From: an uncultured Collinsella sp. | GTDB taxonomy: Bacteria > Actinomycetota > Coriobacteriia > Coriobacteriales > Coriobacteriaceae | Assembly: GCA_900756945.1 (NCBI GenBank) | Contig: CAAELZ010000056.1 | Coordinates: 1 to 18,723 of the forward strand | Reading direction: 5' to 3' | DNA length: 18,723 nt | Shown here: positions 1 through 7,468 of the stretch, piece after piece | Position numbering within the stretch: the first letter of the stretch is position 1 | How the letters are laid out: the number at the start of each line of letters is the position of its first letter | Made by a program: the position numbers and the translations under genes | Notes under the pieces: model-generated | Seen by the model: the letters and a program-made list of their open reading frames with translations, nothing else | Told to the model about the DNA's origin: nothing | Databases searched by the model: none

Positions 1-158
1 AGGCGCGCCTCTTTGGGGACGCAGAGATAGCCCAGCTGTGGTGACGTCACGCACCGATTGCTGCACTTTGGACTGCGTCGGGCTCGTTATTGTCCGAGCC
101 CCCTCTCCCCTTTTCGCTGGTTCGCGCTTTGCGCGAACTCCGCGCTACTGGGGACCTG
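1..158. other. Non-coding left edge with two hairpins
   Basis: I see no convincing gene here. The stretch lies downstream of the minus-strand metal repressor. It holds a 7-bp stem at 80-101 (GGGCTCG/CGAGCCC, 8-nt loop) and an 8-bp perfect stem at 120-138 (GTTCGCGC/GCGCGAAC, 3-nt loop). Neither is followed by a clear T-run on either strand, so they are weak terminator candidates. A 10-bp palindrome GTGACGTCAC lies at 41-50, and GACGCAG at 18-24 can pair with CTGCGTC at 73-79. A structured RNA is possible, but I do not recognise a known family. Confidence 0.35.
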
Positions 159-548
159 TTAGGATTCCGTTGTTGAGTTCGACGTCTCTTCCCTGGCGAG
201 CATCGACCTCAGCTTCTCGAAGCTCTCCTCGCTTAGGCAGTGCTCCATGTGGCAGCCCTCTTGCGAGGCAACCTCTGCCGAAACGCCTGCGTCCTCGAGC
301 AACCGCACGAAAAAGCAGTGGCGCTCCCACATTTGACGGGCAACCTCAAGACCGCGTTCCGTCAGATGCACATCGCGTTTGCCCATCTCCACGTAGCCGT
401 TGCTTTCCAGCGTCGCCATGGCTTTAGAGACGCTTGCCTTGGTTACGCCCAGGTATTCGGCAACGTCAATCGAGCGAACGACGCCCTGGCGCTCCGAGAG
501 CACATAAATAGATTCGAGATAGTCTTCTCCAGATTCACGCAGGGCCAT
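159..548 (-). CDS. DtxR/MntR-family metal-dependent transcriptional repressor
   Basis: This 129-residue protein is a cytoplasmic DNA-binding regulator that should sense divalent metal (Mn2+ or Fe2+) and repress metal-uptake genes. Residues 1-65 form the winged helix-turn-helix, with the recognition region near 26-47 (SIDVAEYLGVTKASVSKAM). The rest is the helical dimerisation and metal-binding part. Aligned by eye to the family, the metal ligands are D9, H77, C99, E102 and H103. D9 is MntR-like whereas C99 sits where DtxR has its cysteine, so specificity is not obvious. Its length matches MntR (about 140 residues), with no C-terminal SH3-like domain as in DtxR/IdeR. The ATG at 548 has an AAAGGCGG ribosome-binding site just upstream. 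It appears monocistronic within the window. The family call is firm; the metal is not. Confidence 0.88.
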   Translation of the reverse strand: MALRESGEDYLESIYVLSERQGVVRSIDVAEYLGVTKASVSKAMATLESNGYVEMGKRDVHLTERGLEVARQMWERHCFFVRLLEDAGVSAEVASQEGCHMEHCLSEESFEKLRSMLAREETSNSTTES

Positions 549-587
549 GGGCCGCCTTTCGCGATGGCTTCTAGTTAGCCTTTGGAT

Positions 588-618
588 ACTTTTGCTTGAT
601 TTACTTTACCGCAAAAGT
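588..618 (-). promoter_or_regulatory. Candidate operator/promoter of the metal repressor gene
   Basis: An 8-bp perfect inverted repeat, ACTTTTGC (588-595) and GCAAAAGT (611-618), is separated by 15 bp and lies 40-70 bp upstream of the repressor start. On the minus strand TTGCGG and AAGTAT lie 17 bp apart in the same place and could be -35 and -10 boxes overlapped by the repeat. Autoregulation of DtxR/MntR regulators through such sites is common. The sequence is not a textbook DtxR or MntR box, so this is inference. Confidence 0.35.
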
Positions 619-690
619 TGCCTATGTCTTACTACGTTGTCTAAAAAGTTAACCGTGTTTCACAAAACGCACGGGACGAAAACAAAGCGA

Positions 691-714
691 GGACACGCCC
701 CGCAAGGAGTGTCC
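691..714 (-). terminator. Hairpin terminator after the ABC-F/HAD operon
   Basis: GGACAC (691-696) pairs with GTGTCC (709-714), with an inner CC/GG pair and a short loop. On the minus strand the hairpin is followed by a T-rich stretch (TCGCTTTGTTTTCG). It lies about 50 bp past the HAD stop codon at 761, so it fits an intrinsic terminator for the minus-strand operon starting at 3397. Confidence 0.5.
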
Positions 715-722
715 CCGACTGC

Positions 723-751
723 CGGCGCAAAAGGAACGTCCCCAAGTGCCG
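723..751. repeat. Stem-loop with GGGGAC-type loop core
   Basis: CGGCGC (723-728) pairs with GTGCCG (746-751), with one G-U wobble. Read on the minus strand, the loop begins TTGGGGACGTTCC. It shares its layout (short variable stem, loop starting two or three bases before a GGGAC core) with the stem-loops at 3458-3492 and 10742-10778. The 549-760 intergenic gap contains this, the adjacent terminator and the operator of the upstream gene, and no coding sequence I can support. Confidence 0.45.
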
Positions 752-760
752 AATCCGTAG

Positions 761-1531
761 CTATAGCAGGCCAAAGTGCTCGGCGGCGTTGTAGATGCCG
801 TCGTCGTCTACGGCGGTCGTCACGTAGGTCGCTGCGGCCTTCACGGTATCCTGCGCGTTGCCCATGGCCACACTTGTGCCCACGGCCGAGAACATCGACA
901 GGTCGTTCTCGCCGTCGCCAAAGGCGATCGCCTCGCTCGCGTCGACACCCAGGCGCTCCAGCGTCGCTGCCACACCCAGGTCCTTGCCGCCGTTAGCGGG
1001 AATAATGTCGCAGAACAGGTCGCACCAGCGCGTGGTGAGCGAATGCGACACCGCGTCGGTCACGATATGCTCGTCGGCCGGATCCACAAAGGCGCAAAAC
1101 TGGTAGACCGGCGCGTCAAAGGCGTGCTCAAACGGCTCCTCGTGGTAGACAATTCCCGCGTTGCTGCCGGCCGTCACCACGCGCTCGGACAGGCGGTTCA
1201 CAAACGAGTTCTCGCCCTGCATGCACAGCGAGTCGTAGCGCCCCTCGGCCACCTGGTCCACAATCACCGCAACGTCGTCCGGATCGATCGGGCAGCTACG
1301 GTAAACGCCCTCGGCATCAAAACAGTGCTGGCCCGAAAGCGTAATGTACGCATCCCAACCAAGATCGAACAGCCAATCGGGCATCTGGTAGGTCGGGCGA
1401 CCCGTGGCAATGACGCACGCAATCCCCTGCTCGTGAAAGCTGTCGAGCACCTGCTGCGCCGACGCCGGAATCCGGTGCGTCTCAAAGCTCAGCAGCGTGC
1501 CGTCGATATCAAAAAACGCGGCCTTGATCAT
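761..1531 (-). CDS. Cof-type HAD-IIB family phosphatase
   Basis: This 256-residue cytoplasmic protein belongs to the Cof-like HAD hydrolases, Mg2+-dependent phosphatases acting on sugar phosphates, flavin mononucleotide or similar small phosphorylated metabolites. The catalytic motifs are all visible: motif I FFDIDGT with nucleophile D8 and acid/base D10, motif II ATGRP with T43, motif III lysine K183 (NGGKDLG), and motif IV GDGENDLSM with D206 and D210. The region between motifs II and III is the large C2 cap typical of subclass IIB. It starts 6 bp after the stop of the upstream ABC-F gene, and its Shine-Dalgarno GAGGAG overlaps the end of that gene, so the two are co-transcribed and probably translationally coupled. 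The family is certain; the substrate cannot be read from sequence. Confidence 0.9.
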   Translation of the reverse strand: MIKAAFFDIDGTLLSFETHRIPASAQQVLDSFHEQGIACVIATGRPTYQMPDWLFDLGWDAYITLSGQHCFDAEGVYRSCPIDPDDVAVIVDQVAEGRYDSLCMQGENSFVNRLSERVVTAGSNAGIVYHEEPFEHAFDAPVYQFCAFVDPADEHIVTDAVSHSLTTRWCDLFCDIIPANGGKDLGVAATLERLGVDASEAIAFGDGENDLSMFSAVGTSVAMGNAQDTVKAAATYVTTAVDDDGIYNAAEHFGLL

Positions 1532-1537
1532 CCTCGC

Positions 1538-3397
1538 CTACTCCTCGCCCTCGAGCTTTTCACTCGCCTCGAGCCACGCCATCTCCAGCTCGTCCATGGC
1601 GGCGTGGGCCTCGTCGATCTTTGCCTGCTGCTCGCCCAGCGCCGTGTAGTTGGTGGGATCGACCTGGGCCATGGCGGCCTCGGCCTCCTCCACGCGAGCG
1701 CGCTGCGTTTCCATCTTGCGCTCGAGCGAGCTCACCTCACGACGGAGCTTTTGGCGCTCGGCATTGGAAAGGCCGTTGGGCTGACCGCTCGACTTGGGCT
1801 TTTCGGCCGCAGCCGCCGCGGCACCGGTGTCGAACGTACCGGTCTTGGCGCTCGGTGCACCCACGGGCTCGCCCTCGGCGGTGGCGTTGCACAGGCGCAG
1901 GTACTGGTCGACGCCGCCGGGCATATGCGTCAGGTGGCCGTCGAGCAGCGCCCACTGCTGGTCGGTCACGCGCTCCATGAGGAAACGGTCGTGCGTCACC
2001 AGGATCAGCGTGCCCGGCCAGCCGTCGAGCAGGTCCTCGACAATCGCCAGCATATCGGTATCCAGGTCGTTGCCGGGCTCGTCCAGGATAAGCACGTTGG
2101 GCTCGTCCAGGATCGTCAGCAGCAGCGACAGGCGACGGCGCTGGCCGCCCGAAAGATCGCCGATGCGACTCCAGAGCTGCTGTGTCGTAAAGCCCAGGCG
2201 CTCGCAAAGCTTCTCGGGCGAAGTCTCCTTGCCGTCGATGACGTAGTACTTCTTATAGTTGCCGAGCACCTCGCGGATCGTGTCACCCATGTAGGGCTCG
2301 AGTTCCTCGAGCTGCTGCGACAGAACGCCAAAGCGCACCGTCTGGCCAATCTTCACACGGCCGCGCGTGGGCTCAATCTTGCCCTGGATCACGTCGAGCA
2401 AGGTCGACTTGCCGGCGCCGTTCTCGCCCAAAAGACCATAGCGGTCGCCCGCGCCGATGAGCCAGGTCACATCGGTGAGCACCTGCTTGGGCGCACCATC
2501 GGTATCCGCATAGCCGGCATCCACGTCGATGACATCGATGACCTGCTTGCCTAGGCGGCTCACGGCAAGGCGCTTGAGCTCCAGCTCGTCACGCACGGGC
2601 GGTACGTCGGCGATCAGCTCGCGAGCAGCCTCAACGCGAAACTTGGGCTTGGTGGAACGCGCCTGGGCGCCGCGGCTCAGCCACGCGAGCTCCTTGCGCG
2701 CCATGTTGCGACGGCGCTCCTCGGTAACGGCGGCCATGCGGTCGCGCTCCACGCGCTGCAGGATATATGCCGAGTAGCCGCCCTCGAAGGGATCTACCTG
2801 GCCGTCGTGGACCTCCCACATGCTGGTGCAGACCTCGTCCAAGAACCAGCGGTCGTGCGTGACCACGAGCATGGCGCCCTGGCCGCGCTGCCAGCGGGCC
2901 TTTAAGTGACGCGCAAGCCAGTTGATGGTGCGCATGTCCAGGTGGTTGGTGGGCTCGTCGAGCATGAGCACGTCGTAGTCGCCGATCAGCAGGCGCGCGA
3001 GGTCCACGCGACGGCGCTGACCGCCCGAGAGCTCGCCCACCATGCCCTCCCAGGGTACATCGCTGATGAGGCCGGCGAGGATCTGGCGCGTACGCGGACT
3101 CGACGCCCACTCATACTCGGGCGTGTCGCCCACGACGGCATGATGCACGGTGTCGGTATCGACCAGGTTATCCTTTTGGCCGAGCAATCCAATCGTCGTG
3201 TCGCGGCGGTGCGTCACGCGGCCGTCGTCGGGCTCCAACGTGCCGGCGAGCACGCTCAGCAGCGTCGACTTACCGTCGCCGTTTTTACCGACAATACCAA
3301 TACGGTCGCCCTCGCCCACGCCGAGCGTAACGCTATCGAAAATATGCTTGGTGGGAAACTCTAGGCTGACGGAATCGCATCCCAAAAGAATCGCCAT
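1538..3397 (-). CDS. Uup-like ABC-F family ATP-binding protein
   Basis: This 619-residue soluble protein carries two ABC ATPase domains and no membrane segments, the layout of ABC-F proteins that act on ribosomes or, for Uup, also on branched DNA. Domain 1 has Walker A GKNGDGKST (37-45), signature LSGGQRRRVDLARLL and Walker B LMLDEPTNHLD. Domain 2 has GENGAGKST, LSGGQRRRLSLLL and LILDEPGNDLD. After domain 2 comes an Ala/Gly-rich linker and a C-terminal coiled coil of about 75 residues rich in Glu, Arg and Lys, as in Uup. Each Walker A carries a substitution within the GxxGxGKS/T pattern that is tolerated. The start at 3397 is chosen because AAGGAG lies 8 bp upstream and the family N-terminus (MAILLGCDSVSLEF) begins there; the frame stays open upstream to 3553 without a good start. 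The HAD gene follows in the operon. Resistance-type ribosome protection is less likely given the Uup-like tail. Confidence 0.9.
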   Translation of the reverse strand: MAILLGCDSVSLEFPTKHIFDSVTLGVGEGDRIGIVGKNGDGKSTLLSVLAGTLEPDDGRVTHRRDTTIGLLGQKDNLVDTDTVHHAVVGDTPEYEWASSPRTRQILAGLISDVPWEGMVGELSGGQRRRVDLARLLIGDYDVLMLDEPTNHLDMRTINWLARHLKARWQRGQGAMLVVTHDRWFLDEVCTSMWEVHDGQVDPFEGGYSAYILQRVERDRMAAVTEERRRNMARKELAWLSRGAQARSTKPKFRVEAARELIADVPPVRDELELKRLAVSRLGKQVIDVIDVDAGYADTDGAPKQVLTDVTWLIGAGDRYGLLGENGAGKSTLLDVIQGKIEPTRGRVKIGQTVRFGVLSQQLEELEPYMGDTIREVLGNYKKYYVIDGKETSPEKLCERLGFTTQQLWSRIGDLSGGQRRRLSLLLTILDEPNVLILDEPGNDLDTDMLAIVEDLLDGWPGTLILVTHDRFLMERVTDQQWALLDGHLTHMPGGVDQYLRLCNATAEGEPVGAPSAKTGTFDTGAAAAAAEKPKSSGQPNGLSNAERQKLRREVSSLERKMETQRARVEEAEAAMAQVDPTNYTALGEQQAKIDEAHAAMDELEMAWLEASEKLEGEE

Positions 3398-3432
3398 ATG
3401 CCCTGCTCCTTCGTAGAAATTCAACGTTGTCC

Positions 3433-3438
3433 ATGATA
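3433..3438 (-). promoter_or_regulatory. Possible -10 box for the ABC-F operon
   Basis: TATCAT on the minus strand lies 36 bp upstream of the ABC-F start. The sequence 17 bp further upstream (TGGTTT) is a poor -35 match and overlaps the stem-loop at 3458-3492. This is only a tentative placement. Confidence 0.25.
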
Positions 3439-3457
3439 GCAGCGAGCCCCACCCCAA

Positions 3458-3492
3458 ACCACCACGAAGGTGCCTGTCCCCTTTGTGGTGGT
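3458..3492. repeat. Stem-loop with GGGGACAGG loop core
   Basis: ACCACCAC (3458-3465) pairs perfectly with GTGGTGGT (3485-3492). Read on the minus strand, the 19-nt loop begins AAAGGGGACAGGCACC. The arm sequence is unrelated to those at 723-751 and 10742-10778, while the loop core is shared. It lies between the pst terminator and the ABC-F promoter region. Confidence 0.55.
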
Positions 3493-3508
3493 CGTTTCGG
3501 TCGCAGAG

Positions 3509-3547
3509 CAAAAAGGCGGGCCATCTCGCAAAAGAGATGACCCGCCT
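3509..3547 (-). terminator. Intrinsic terminator of the pst operon
   Basis: A 14-bp stem with one mismatch (3514-3527 with 3534-3547, GC-rich base AGGCGGG/CCCGCCT) closes a 6-nt loop. On the minus strand it is followed by TTTTTGC. It lies 55 bp past the pstB stop codon, which makes it a classical Rho-independent terminator and shows that no phoU follows pstB in this transcript. Confidence 0.85.
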
Positions 3548-3602
3548 CTCCAATCAGTCCCGCGGCAACCGTGGCCGCCGCGGGCCTCAAGCATGTCCCG
3601 GA

Positions 3603-4475
3603 CTAGGAGAACATGCCGGTGAGGTAATCATTCAGCCGCTTATCCTTGGGCCGTTGGAAAATCTCGTCGGTCTCGTCGTACTCGACCATATCGCCCATGT
3701 AGAGAAACGCCGTGCGGTTGGACACGCGCGACGCCTGCTCCATGTTGTGCGTCACGATGACGATGGCGCGGTCGGCCACGATCGACGACATGAGGTCCTC
3801 GATCGCCAGCGTCGAGATGGGGTCGAGCGCCGAGCAGGGCTCGTCAAACAGGATTACGTCGGGGTTGAGCGCCAGCGTGCGCGCAATGCACAGACGCTGC
3901 TGCTGACCGCCCGAAAGCGCGTAGGCGCTCTTGTCGAGCTTGTCTTTGACCTCGTCCCACAGCGCGGCACCGCGCAGACTTTCCTCGACCATGCGGTCGA
4001 GCTCGTCACGGTCGGTGATGCCGTGGCGCTTGGGCGCAAAGGTGATGTTGTCGCGAATGGACTTGCGGAAGGGGTTTGGCTGCTGGAACACCATGCCGAT
4101 GGAGCGACGCAGCTCGTACGTGTTCTCGGTCTTGGTGTTCACGTTGCGTCCGCGGTAGCTGATCTCGCCCTCCACGCGGCAGCCGCGAATCTCGCGATTC
4201 ATAAGGTTGAGGCTGCGCAAGAAGGTCGACTTGCCGCAGCCCGAAGGCCCAATGAGCGCCGTGATCTCACCCTTGTGGAAGTCGAGCGACGTGTCGTGCA
4301 GCGCATGGTGGTCGCCATAGTACACGTTGACGTCCTTGGTGGAGAGCACGACCTCGTCGCTCACGGCCTTGCCGCTCACGCGCACGTGCTTCTCGCTCTC
4401 CCCCACACTCGACAGAAAGTCCTGGGTCTCGGACGTGGCCGCATCGGTTGCGGGCGTCGCATTTATCTCGCTCAT
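3603..4475 (-). CDS. pstB: Phosphate ABC transporter ATP-binding protein PstB
   Basis: This 290-residue ATPase powers high-affinity phosphate import by the PstSCAB complex on the cytoplasmic face of the membrane. Walker A is GPSGCGKST (76-84), followed by the PstB-typical LRSLNLMNREI, Q-loop FQQPNPF, signature LSGGQQQRL, Walker B VILFDEPCSALDP and the H-loop histidine in VIVTHNMEQA. The DEPCSALDP and QPNPF forms are diagnostic of PstB rather than other importers. About 45 residues precede the usual PstB start; this low-complexity, Thr/Ser/Glu-rich leader may be real or may mean the true start is further in. The annotated ATG overlaps the pstA stop as ATGA, supporting translational coupling and this start. 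It is the last gene of the operon, followed by a strong terminator. Confidence 0.96.
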   Translation of the reverse strand: MSEINATPATDAATSETQDFLSSVGESEKHVRVSGKAVSDEVVLSTKDVNVYYGDHHALHDTSLDFHKGEITALIGPSGCGKSTFLRSLNLMNREIRGCRVEGEISYRGRNVNTKTENTYELRRSIGMVFQQPNPFRKSIRDNITFAPKRHGITDRDELDRMVEESLRGAALWDEVKDKLDKSAYALSGGQQQRLCIARTLALNPDVILFDEPCSALDPISTLAIEDLMSSIVADRAIVIVTHNMEQASRVSNRTAFLYMGDMVEYDETDEIFQRPKDKRLNDYLTGMFS

Positions 4476-5398
4476 TCGGCCGTCATCCTCCTTGCCAGTT
4501 GCTTGCCCACGATACGGGCGACTACGTTAAACAGCAGCACGCAAATCATCAGCAGCGCCGCGGTGCCCCAAACGATCTGCTGGGCCTCGGGGCTGCCCTC
4601 ACCGTAAATCTTGTAGATGTGCACGGCGAGCGACTCACCGGGGCGGAACACGTTCCAGGCGCAGGTGGGACTCGACAGGTTAAAGCTCAAGAAGTTCAGA
4701 CGCACCGGCGAGCTCATGCCCGAGGTAAAGAGCAGCGCCGCGGCCTCGCCAAAGACACGGCCGGCCGAAAGCACGATGCCGGTCACGATGGCGGGCATGG
4801 CCTCGGGAATCAGGATGTGCAGCGTGGCCTCCCAGCGGGTGAGTCCCATGGCCAGGCACGCATCGCGCTGGGCTTGCGGCACGTCCTCGAGTGCCTGCTG
4901 GATCACGCGCACCAGGATGGGGATGTTGAACATGGTAAGCGCGACGGCGCCGGAGATGATGGAGTACTTCCAGCCCAGCTGCACCGAGAACACCAGAAAG
5001 CCGAACATGCCCACGACAATGGAGGGCAGCGAGGACAGCGTTTCGATGGCGGTGGAGGCGATGTCGCGGATGGGACCGTCGGGCGCGTATTCAACTAGGA
5101 AGACCGCGCCGCCCAGGCTGATGGGCACCGAGATGATCAGGGTAATCAGCAGCAGATAGAACGAGTCGAACAGCTGGTAGAGCACGCCGCCCTGCGTTCC
5201 GTTGGCGCGTGCGGGCTGCGTGAGAAAGCCCGGCTGGAACAGCGTCGAGATACCCTCGAACAGGATGTAGGCCACCATGGAGACGACGATAAGCATGACG
5301 ATGGCGACAATCGCCGTCAGCACGCCCGTGGCGATACGGTCTTGCCTTTGGACACGCCCGAGTCTCGCCTCGTCGATATGGATGCGCGTGCTAGCCAC
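4472..5398 (-). CDS. pstA: Phosphate ABC transporter permease PstA
   Basis: This is the second membrane permease of the phosphate importer. It has six predicted transmembrane segments, starting with a hydrophobic stretch ATGVLTAIVAIVMLIVVSMV, and the conserved permease loop DVPQAQRDACLAMGLTRWEATLHIL that docks on PstB. I chose a GTG start at 5398 (308 residues), which overlaps the pstC stop by 8 bp and has a purine-rich AAGGGGGCGAAGG upstream; a TTG at 5422 would add 8 residues and is the alternative. The residues AARLNFLSFNLSSP-type periplasmic loop and GRVFGEAAALLFTSG segment are typical of PstA. It overlaps pstC upstream and pstB downstream, so it is tightly coupled in the operon. Confidence 0.94.
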   Translation of the reverse strand: MASTRIHIDEARLGRVQRQDRIATGVLTAIVAIVMLIVVSMVAYILFEGISTLFQPGFLTQPARANGTQGGVLYQLFDSFYLLLITLIISVPISLGGAVFLVEYAPDGPIRDIASTAIETLSSLPSIVVGMFGFLVFSVQLGWKYSIISGAVALTMFNIPILVRVIQQALEDVPQAQRDACLAMGLTRWEATLHILIPEAMPAIVTGIVLSAGRVFGEAAALLFTSGMSSPVRLNFLSFNLSSPTCAWNVFRPGESLAVHIYKIYGEGSPEAQQIVWGTAALLMICVLLFNVVARIVGKQLARRMTAE

Positions 5399-6299
5399 GA
5401 GCCTTCGCCCCCTTGCGGCCAATGAGATGGATGATCAGGATAAAGATGAGGCTCATGCCCATCAGCAGCAGGCCGAGCGCCCACAGGATGTCGTCCTGGG
5501 CCGAGCCCTCGGCATAGACAGCCATAGATGTGGTGAGCGTGGTGGTGATGGTGGAGGCCGGCGACAGCAGCGACGTCGGCATGGCCTCGATACCGCCGAT
5601 AACCATGCGCACGGCGAGCGTCTCGCCAAAGGCGCGGGTCATGCCAAGGATGACCGCGGTCATGAGCGAGGGCATGGCGCTCTTGAGCACCACGTGCCAG
5701 ATGGTCTGCCAGCGGGTGTAGCCCAGCGCGAGCGAACCCTGACGGTAGCTGTCGGGCACGGCACGCAGGCCATCGACCGAAAGCGTGGTCATGGACGGCA
5801 GGATCATGACGGCCAGCACGATGGCGCCGGGCAAGATGCCCAGACCCGTGCTCACATGGAAAACGCTCTTCATAAGGCCGACGACCACGTGAAAACCGAT
5901 CAGGCCAAAGACGACCGAGGGAATGCCGGTCAAAAGCTCAATAAGCGGCTGAAAGACCTTGGAGCCAAACTTAGGCTGGATCTCGACCGCAAAGATGGCA
6001 GAGCCGATGGCGATGGGCAGCGCGATGAGCGTGGAGAATACCATGACCGCAAACGAGGTGACGATCAGGGGCAGGGCGCCGGTGTAGGGCAGGCCGTTTT
6101 CGGCCGTGTTGGCCAGGTCCCACTTGGTGCCGGTGAAAAACTCGACGACCGAAACGCCATCCTTGAGAAAAGCCGACAGGCCCTTTTGGGCGACCATAAA
6201 GATGAGCGTGGCAACGACAAGCGTCACGAGCGCTACGCACGCACCCGTGACGCCCAGGCCCACGTTCTCAAGGTCGCGCTTTGGCAGCTGTTTTGCCAT
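5391..6299 (-). CDS. pstC: Phosphate ABC transporter permease PstC
   Basis: This 302-residue integral membrane permease pairs with PstA to form the phosphate channel. The first transmembrane helix is near residues 14-36; further helices follow from about residue 75, and the EAA-type loop is DSYRQGSLALGYTRWQTIWHVVL. The segments ELLTGIPSVVFGLIGF and TRAFGETLAV are hallmark PstC sequences. The length is normal for the family. It starts 24 bp after the pstS stop codon, so it is co-transcribed, and its 3' end overlaps the pstA start. No frameshift or missing element is seen. Confidence 0.95.
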   Translation of the reverse strand: MAKQLPKRDLENVGLGVTGACVALVTLVVATLIFMVAQKGLSAFLKDGVSVVEFFTGTKWDLANTAENGLPYTGALPLIVTSFAVMVFSTLIALPIAIGSAIFAVEIQPKFGSKVFQPLIELLTGIPSVVFGLIGFHVVVGLMKSVFHVSTGLGILPGAIVLAVMILPSMTTLSVDGLRAVPDSYRQGSLALGYTRWQTIWHVVLKSAMPSLMTAVILGMTRAFGETLAVRMVIGGIEAMPTSLLSPASTITTTLTTSMAVYAEGSAQDDILWALGLLLMGMSLIFILIIHLIGRKGAKARG

Positions 6300-6323
6300 T
6301 GCAAACCTTTCCGGGGCGGTTAC

Positions 6324-7265
6324 TTATTTAGAGGAGACCTTGCCGCTGGCGTCCTTGACGACCTTCATGGCAGAGACGGGAATGAAGCCCTGCTCCTCGA
6401 CGAGCTTGCCCTGGACATCGTCGGAGAGCATAAACTCCAGGAAGGCCTTGGTGGCATCGTCGGCGTCCTTTGCGCAGTACATGTGCTCGGTCGCCCAGAT
6501 TTTGAAGGAGTCGTCGGTGACGTTTGCGCTCTTGGGCTCCACGCCCTCGACCTTGATGGCGCTGAACTTGGAGTCATCGAAATGCGAGAAGTCGAGGTAG
6601 GAGATGGCATTGTCGGTGCTGCCCATCTGAGTCTGGACGTCGCCGGACTTGTCGAGCTCGGCGTCGCCCTTAAAGTCGACGGCCTCGTCGCCAAAGACGG
6701 CGGCCTCGAAGGTGGCGCGGGTGCCGGAGCCTGCCTTGCGGTTGAGGACGACGATCTTGGCGTCGTCGCCGCCGACCTCCTTCCAGTTGGTGATCTGGCC
6801 GGAGAAGATGCCCTTGAGCTGCTCGAGGGACAGGTCATCGACCTTGACGTTCTTGGAGACGACAGGGCCCATGCCCACGACGGCGACCTCGTGATCGATG
6901 AGGTTCTTGACCTGATCGGCCTCGAGCTTGGTCTCGGCAAAGACGTCGGAGTTACCGATAGTAACGGTGCCGGCGGCAACAGCGGTCAGGCCCTTGCCCG
7001 AACCGTTGCCCGAACCGGAGATGGAGACGTCCGGGTTGGCATCCATAAACTTCTCGGCAGCGGCCTCGACGAGGGCCTGGAACGAGGAGGCGCCGTCGTA
7101 GGTCACCTCGCCGGAGACGGACTCGGCAGCGGCAGCGGTGCTGCCCTTGTCGGCGGCATTGGAAGCGCCTGCGCCGCCGCAGCCAACGAGGCCGAGGCCC
7201 ACGAAGCTGGCAAGACCACCAGCGAGGCCGAGGAACTGACGACGAGAATAAGCCTGATCGAGCAT
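6324..7265 (-). CDS. pstS: Phosphate-binding lipoprotein PstS
   Basis: This 313-residue extracytoplasmic protein binds phosphate and delivers it to PstCA. The N-terminus has SRRQFLG (7-13), a twin-arginine export motif, followed by a hydrophobic stretch and the lipobox LVGC with lipidation at C29, so it is predicted to be folded before Tat export and then anchored to the membrane. Phosphate-contact segments are visible: TYDGASSF (55-62), GSGNGSGKG (84-92) and NRKAGSGTRATF (175-186). An Ala/Ser/Gly linker (30-50) follows the cysteine. The ATG at 7265 has GAAAGGAAG upstream with good spacing; upstream in-frame starts lack the signal context. It is the first gene of pstSCAB and the natural place for phosphate control. 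Confidence 0.94.
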   Translation of the reverse strand: MLDQAYSRRQFLGLAGGLASFVGLGLVGCGGAGASNAADKGSTAAAAESVSGEVTYDGASSFQALVEAAAEKFMDANPDVSISGSGNGSGKGLTAVAAGTVTIGNSDVFAETKLEADQVKNLIDHEVAVVGMGPVVSKNVKVDDLSLEQLKGIFSGQITNWKEVGGDDAKIVVLNRKAGSGTRATFEAAVFGDEAVDFKGDAELDKSGDVQTQMGSTDNAISYLDFSHFDDSKFSAIKVEGVEPKSANVTDDSFKIWATEHMYCAKDADDATKAFLEFMLSDDVQGKLVEEQGFIPVSAMKVVKDASGKVSSK

Positions 7266-7468
7266 GATCTTCCTTTCATACATGCGTCTCGCGGGCACCC
7301 TGCCCGCTTTGCTGTTTGGAAAGATACGGTCTCGATCGGGCAGCGCCCGCGCCAACTGCGGTTTCTTACGGTCATCTGATAGACCCTTACCGCAAACGCG
7401 GCTCGGCTTTACAAACGAATAACAAACCCGCCGCCAAGCATGGCCAGCCTTTTACACCAATAAAAACA
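7266..7468 (-). promoter_or_regulatory. pstS leader and promoter region
   Basis: This non-coding stretch separates pstS from the dipeptidase terminator. Close to the gene it holds a 7-bp hairpin with a 3-nt loop (GCGGGCA/TGCCCGC, 7291-7307), which would form in the pstS mRNA leader just ahead of the ribosome-binding site. Further upstream lies a candidate Pho box. I cannot place a confident -10 box. With the hairpin at 7469-7537, it accounts for the whole gap up to 7584. Confidence 0.4.
7411..7427 (-). promoter_or_regulatory. Candidate Pho box upstream of pstS
   Basis: On the minus strand GTTTGT is repeated with an 11-bp period (GTTTGTTATTCGTTTGT), about 145 bp upstream of the pstS start. 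PhoP/PhoB boxes in Actinobacteria are 11-bp direct repeats with a conserved GTTCA-like half, so spacing fits but the sequence is only a loose match. This is an inference from position and periodicity. Confidence 0.3.

Noticed and set aside
1..158. Possible riboswitch (for example manganese-responsive) next to the metal repressor
   Set aside because: A 7-bp long-range pairing and two hairpins are present, but the conserved sequence of the known manganese riboswitch is not, and any controlled gene would be outside the window.
776..2554. 592-codon plus-strand open frame
   Set aside because: It lies antisense to the ABC-F and HAD genes, whose motifs are clear; high G+C creates long shadow frames, and its Arg/His/Leu-rich translation has no recognisable domain.
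3398..3553. 52-residue N-terminal extension of the ABC-F protein
   Set aside because: It would run through the promoter and a stem-loop; the ATG at 3397 has a strong ribosome-binding site and starts the conserved domain.
5277..7379. 700-codon plus-strand open frame
   Set aside because: It is antisense to pstA, pstC and pstS, all with full family signatures; the translation is repetitive and has no domain.
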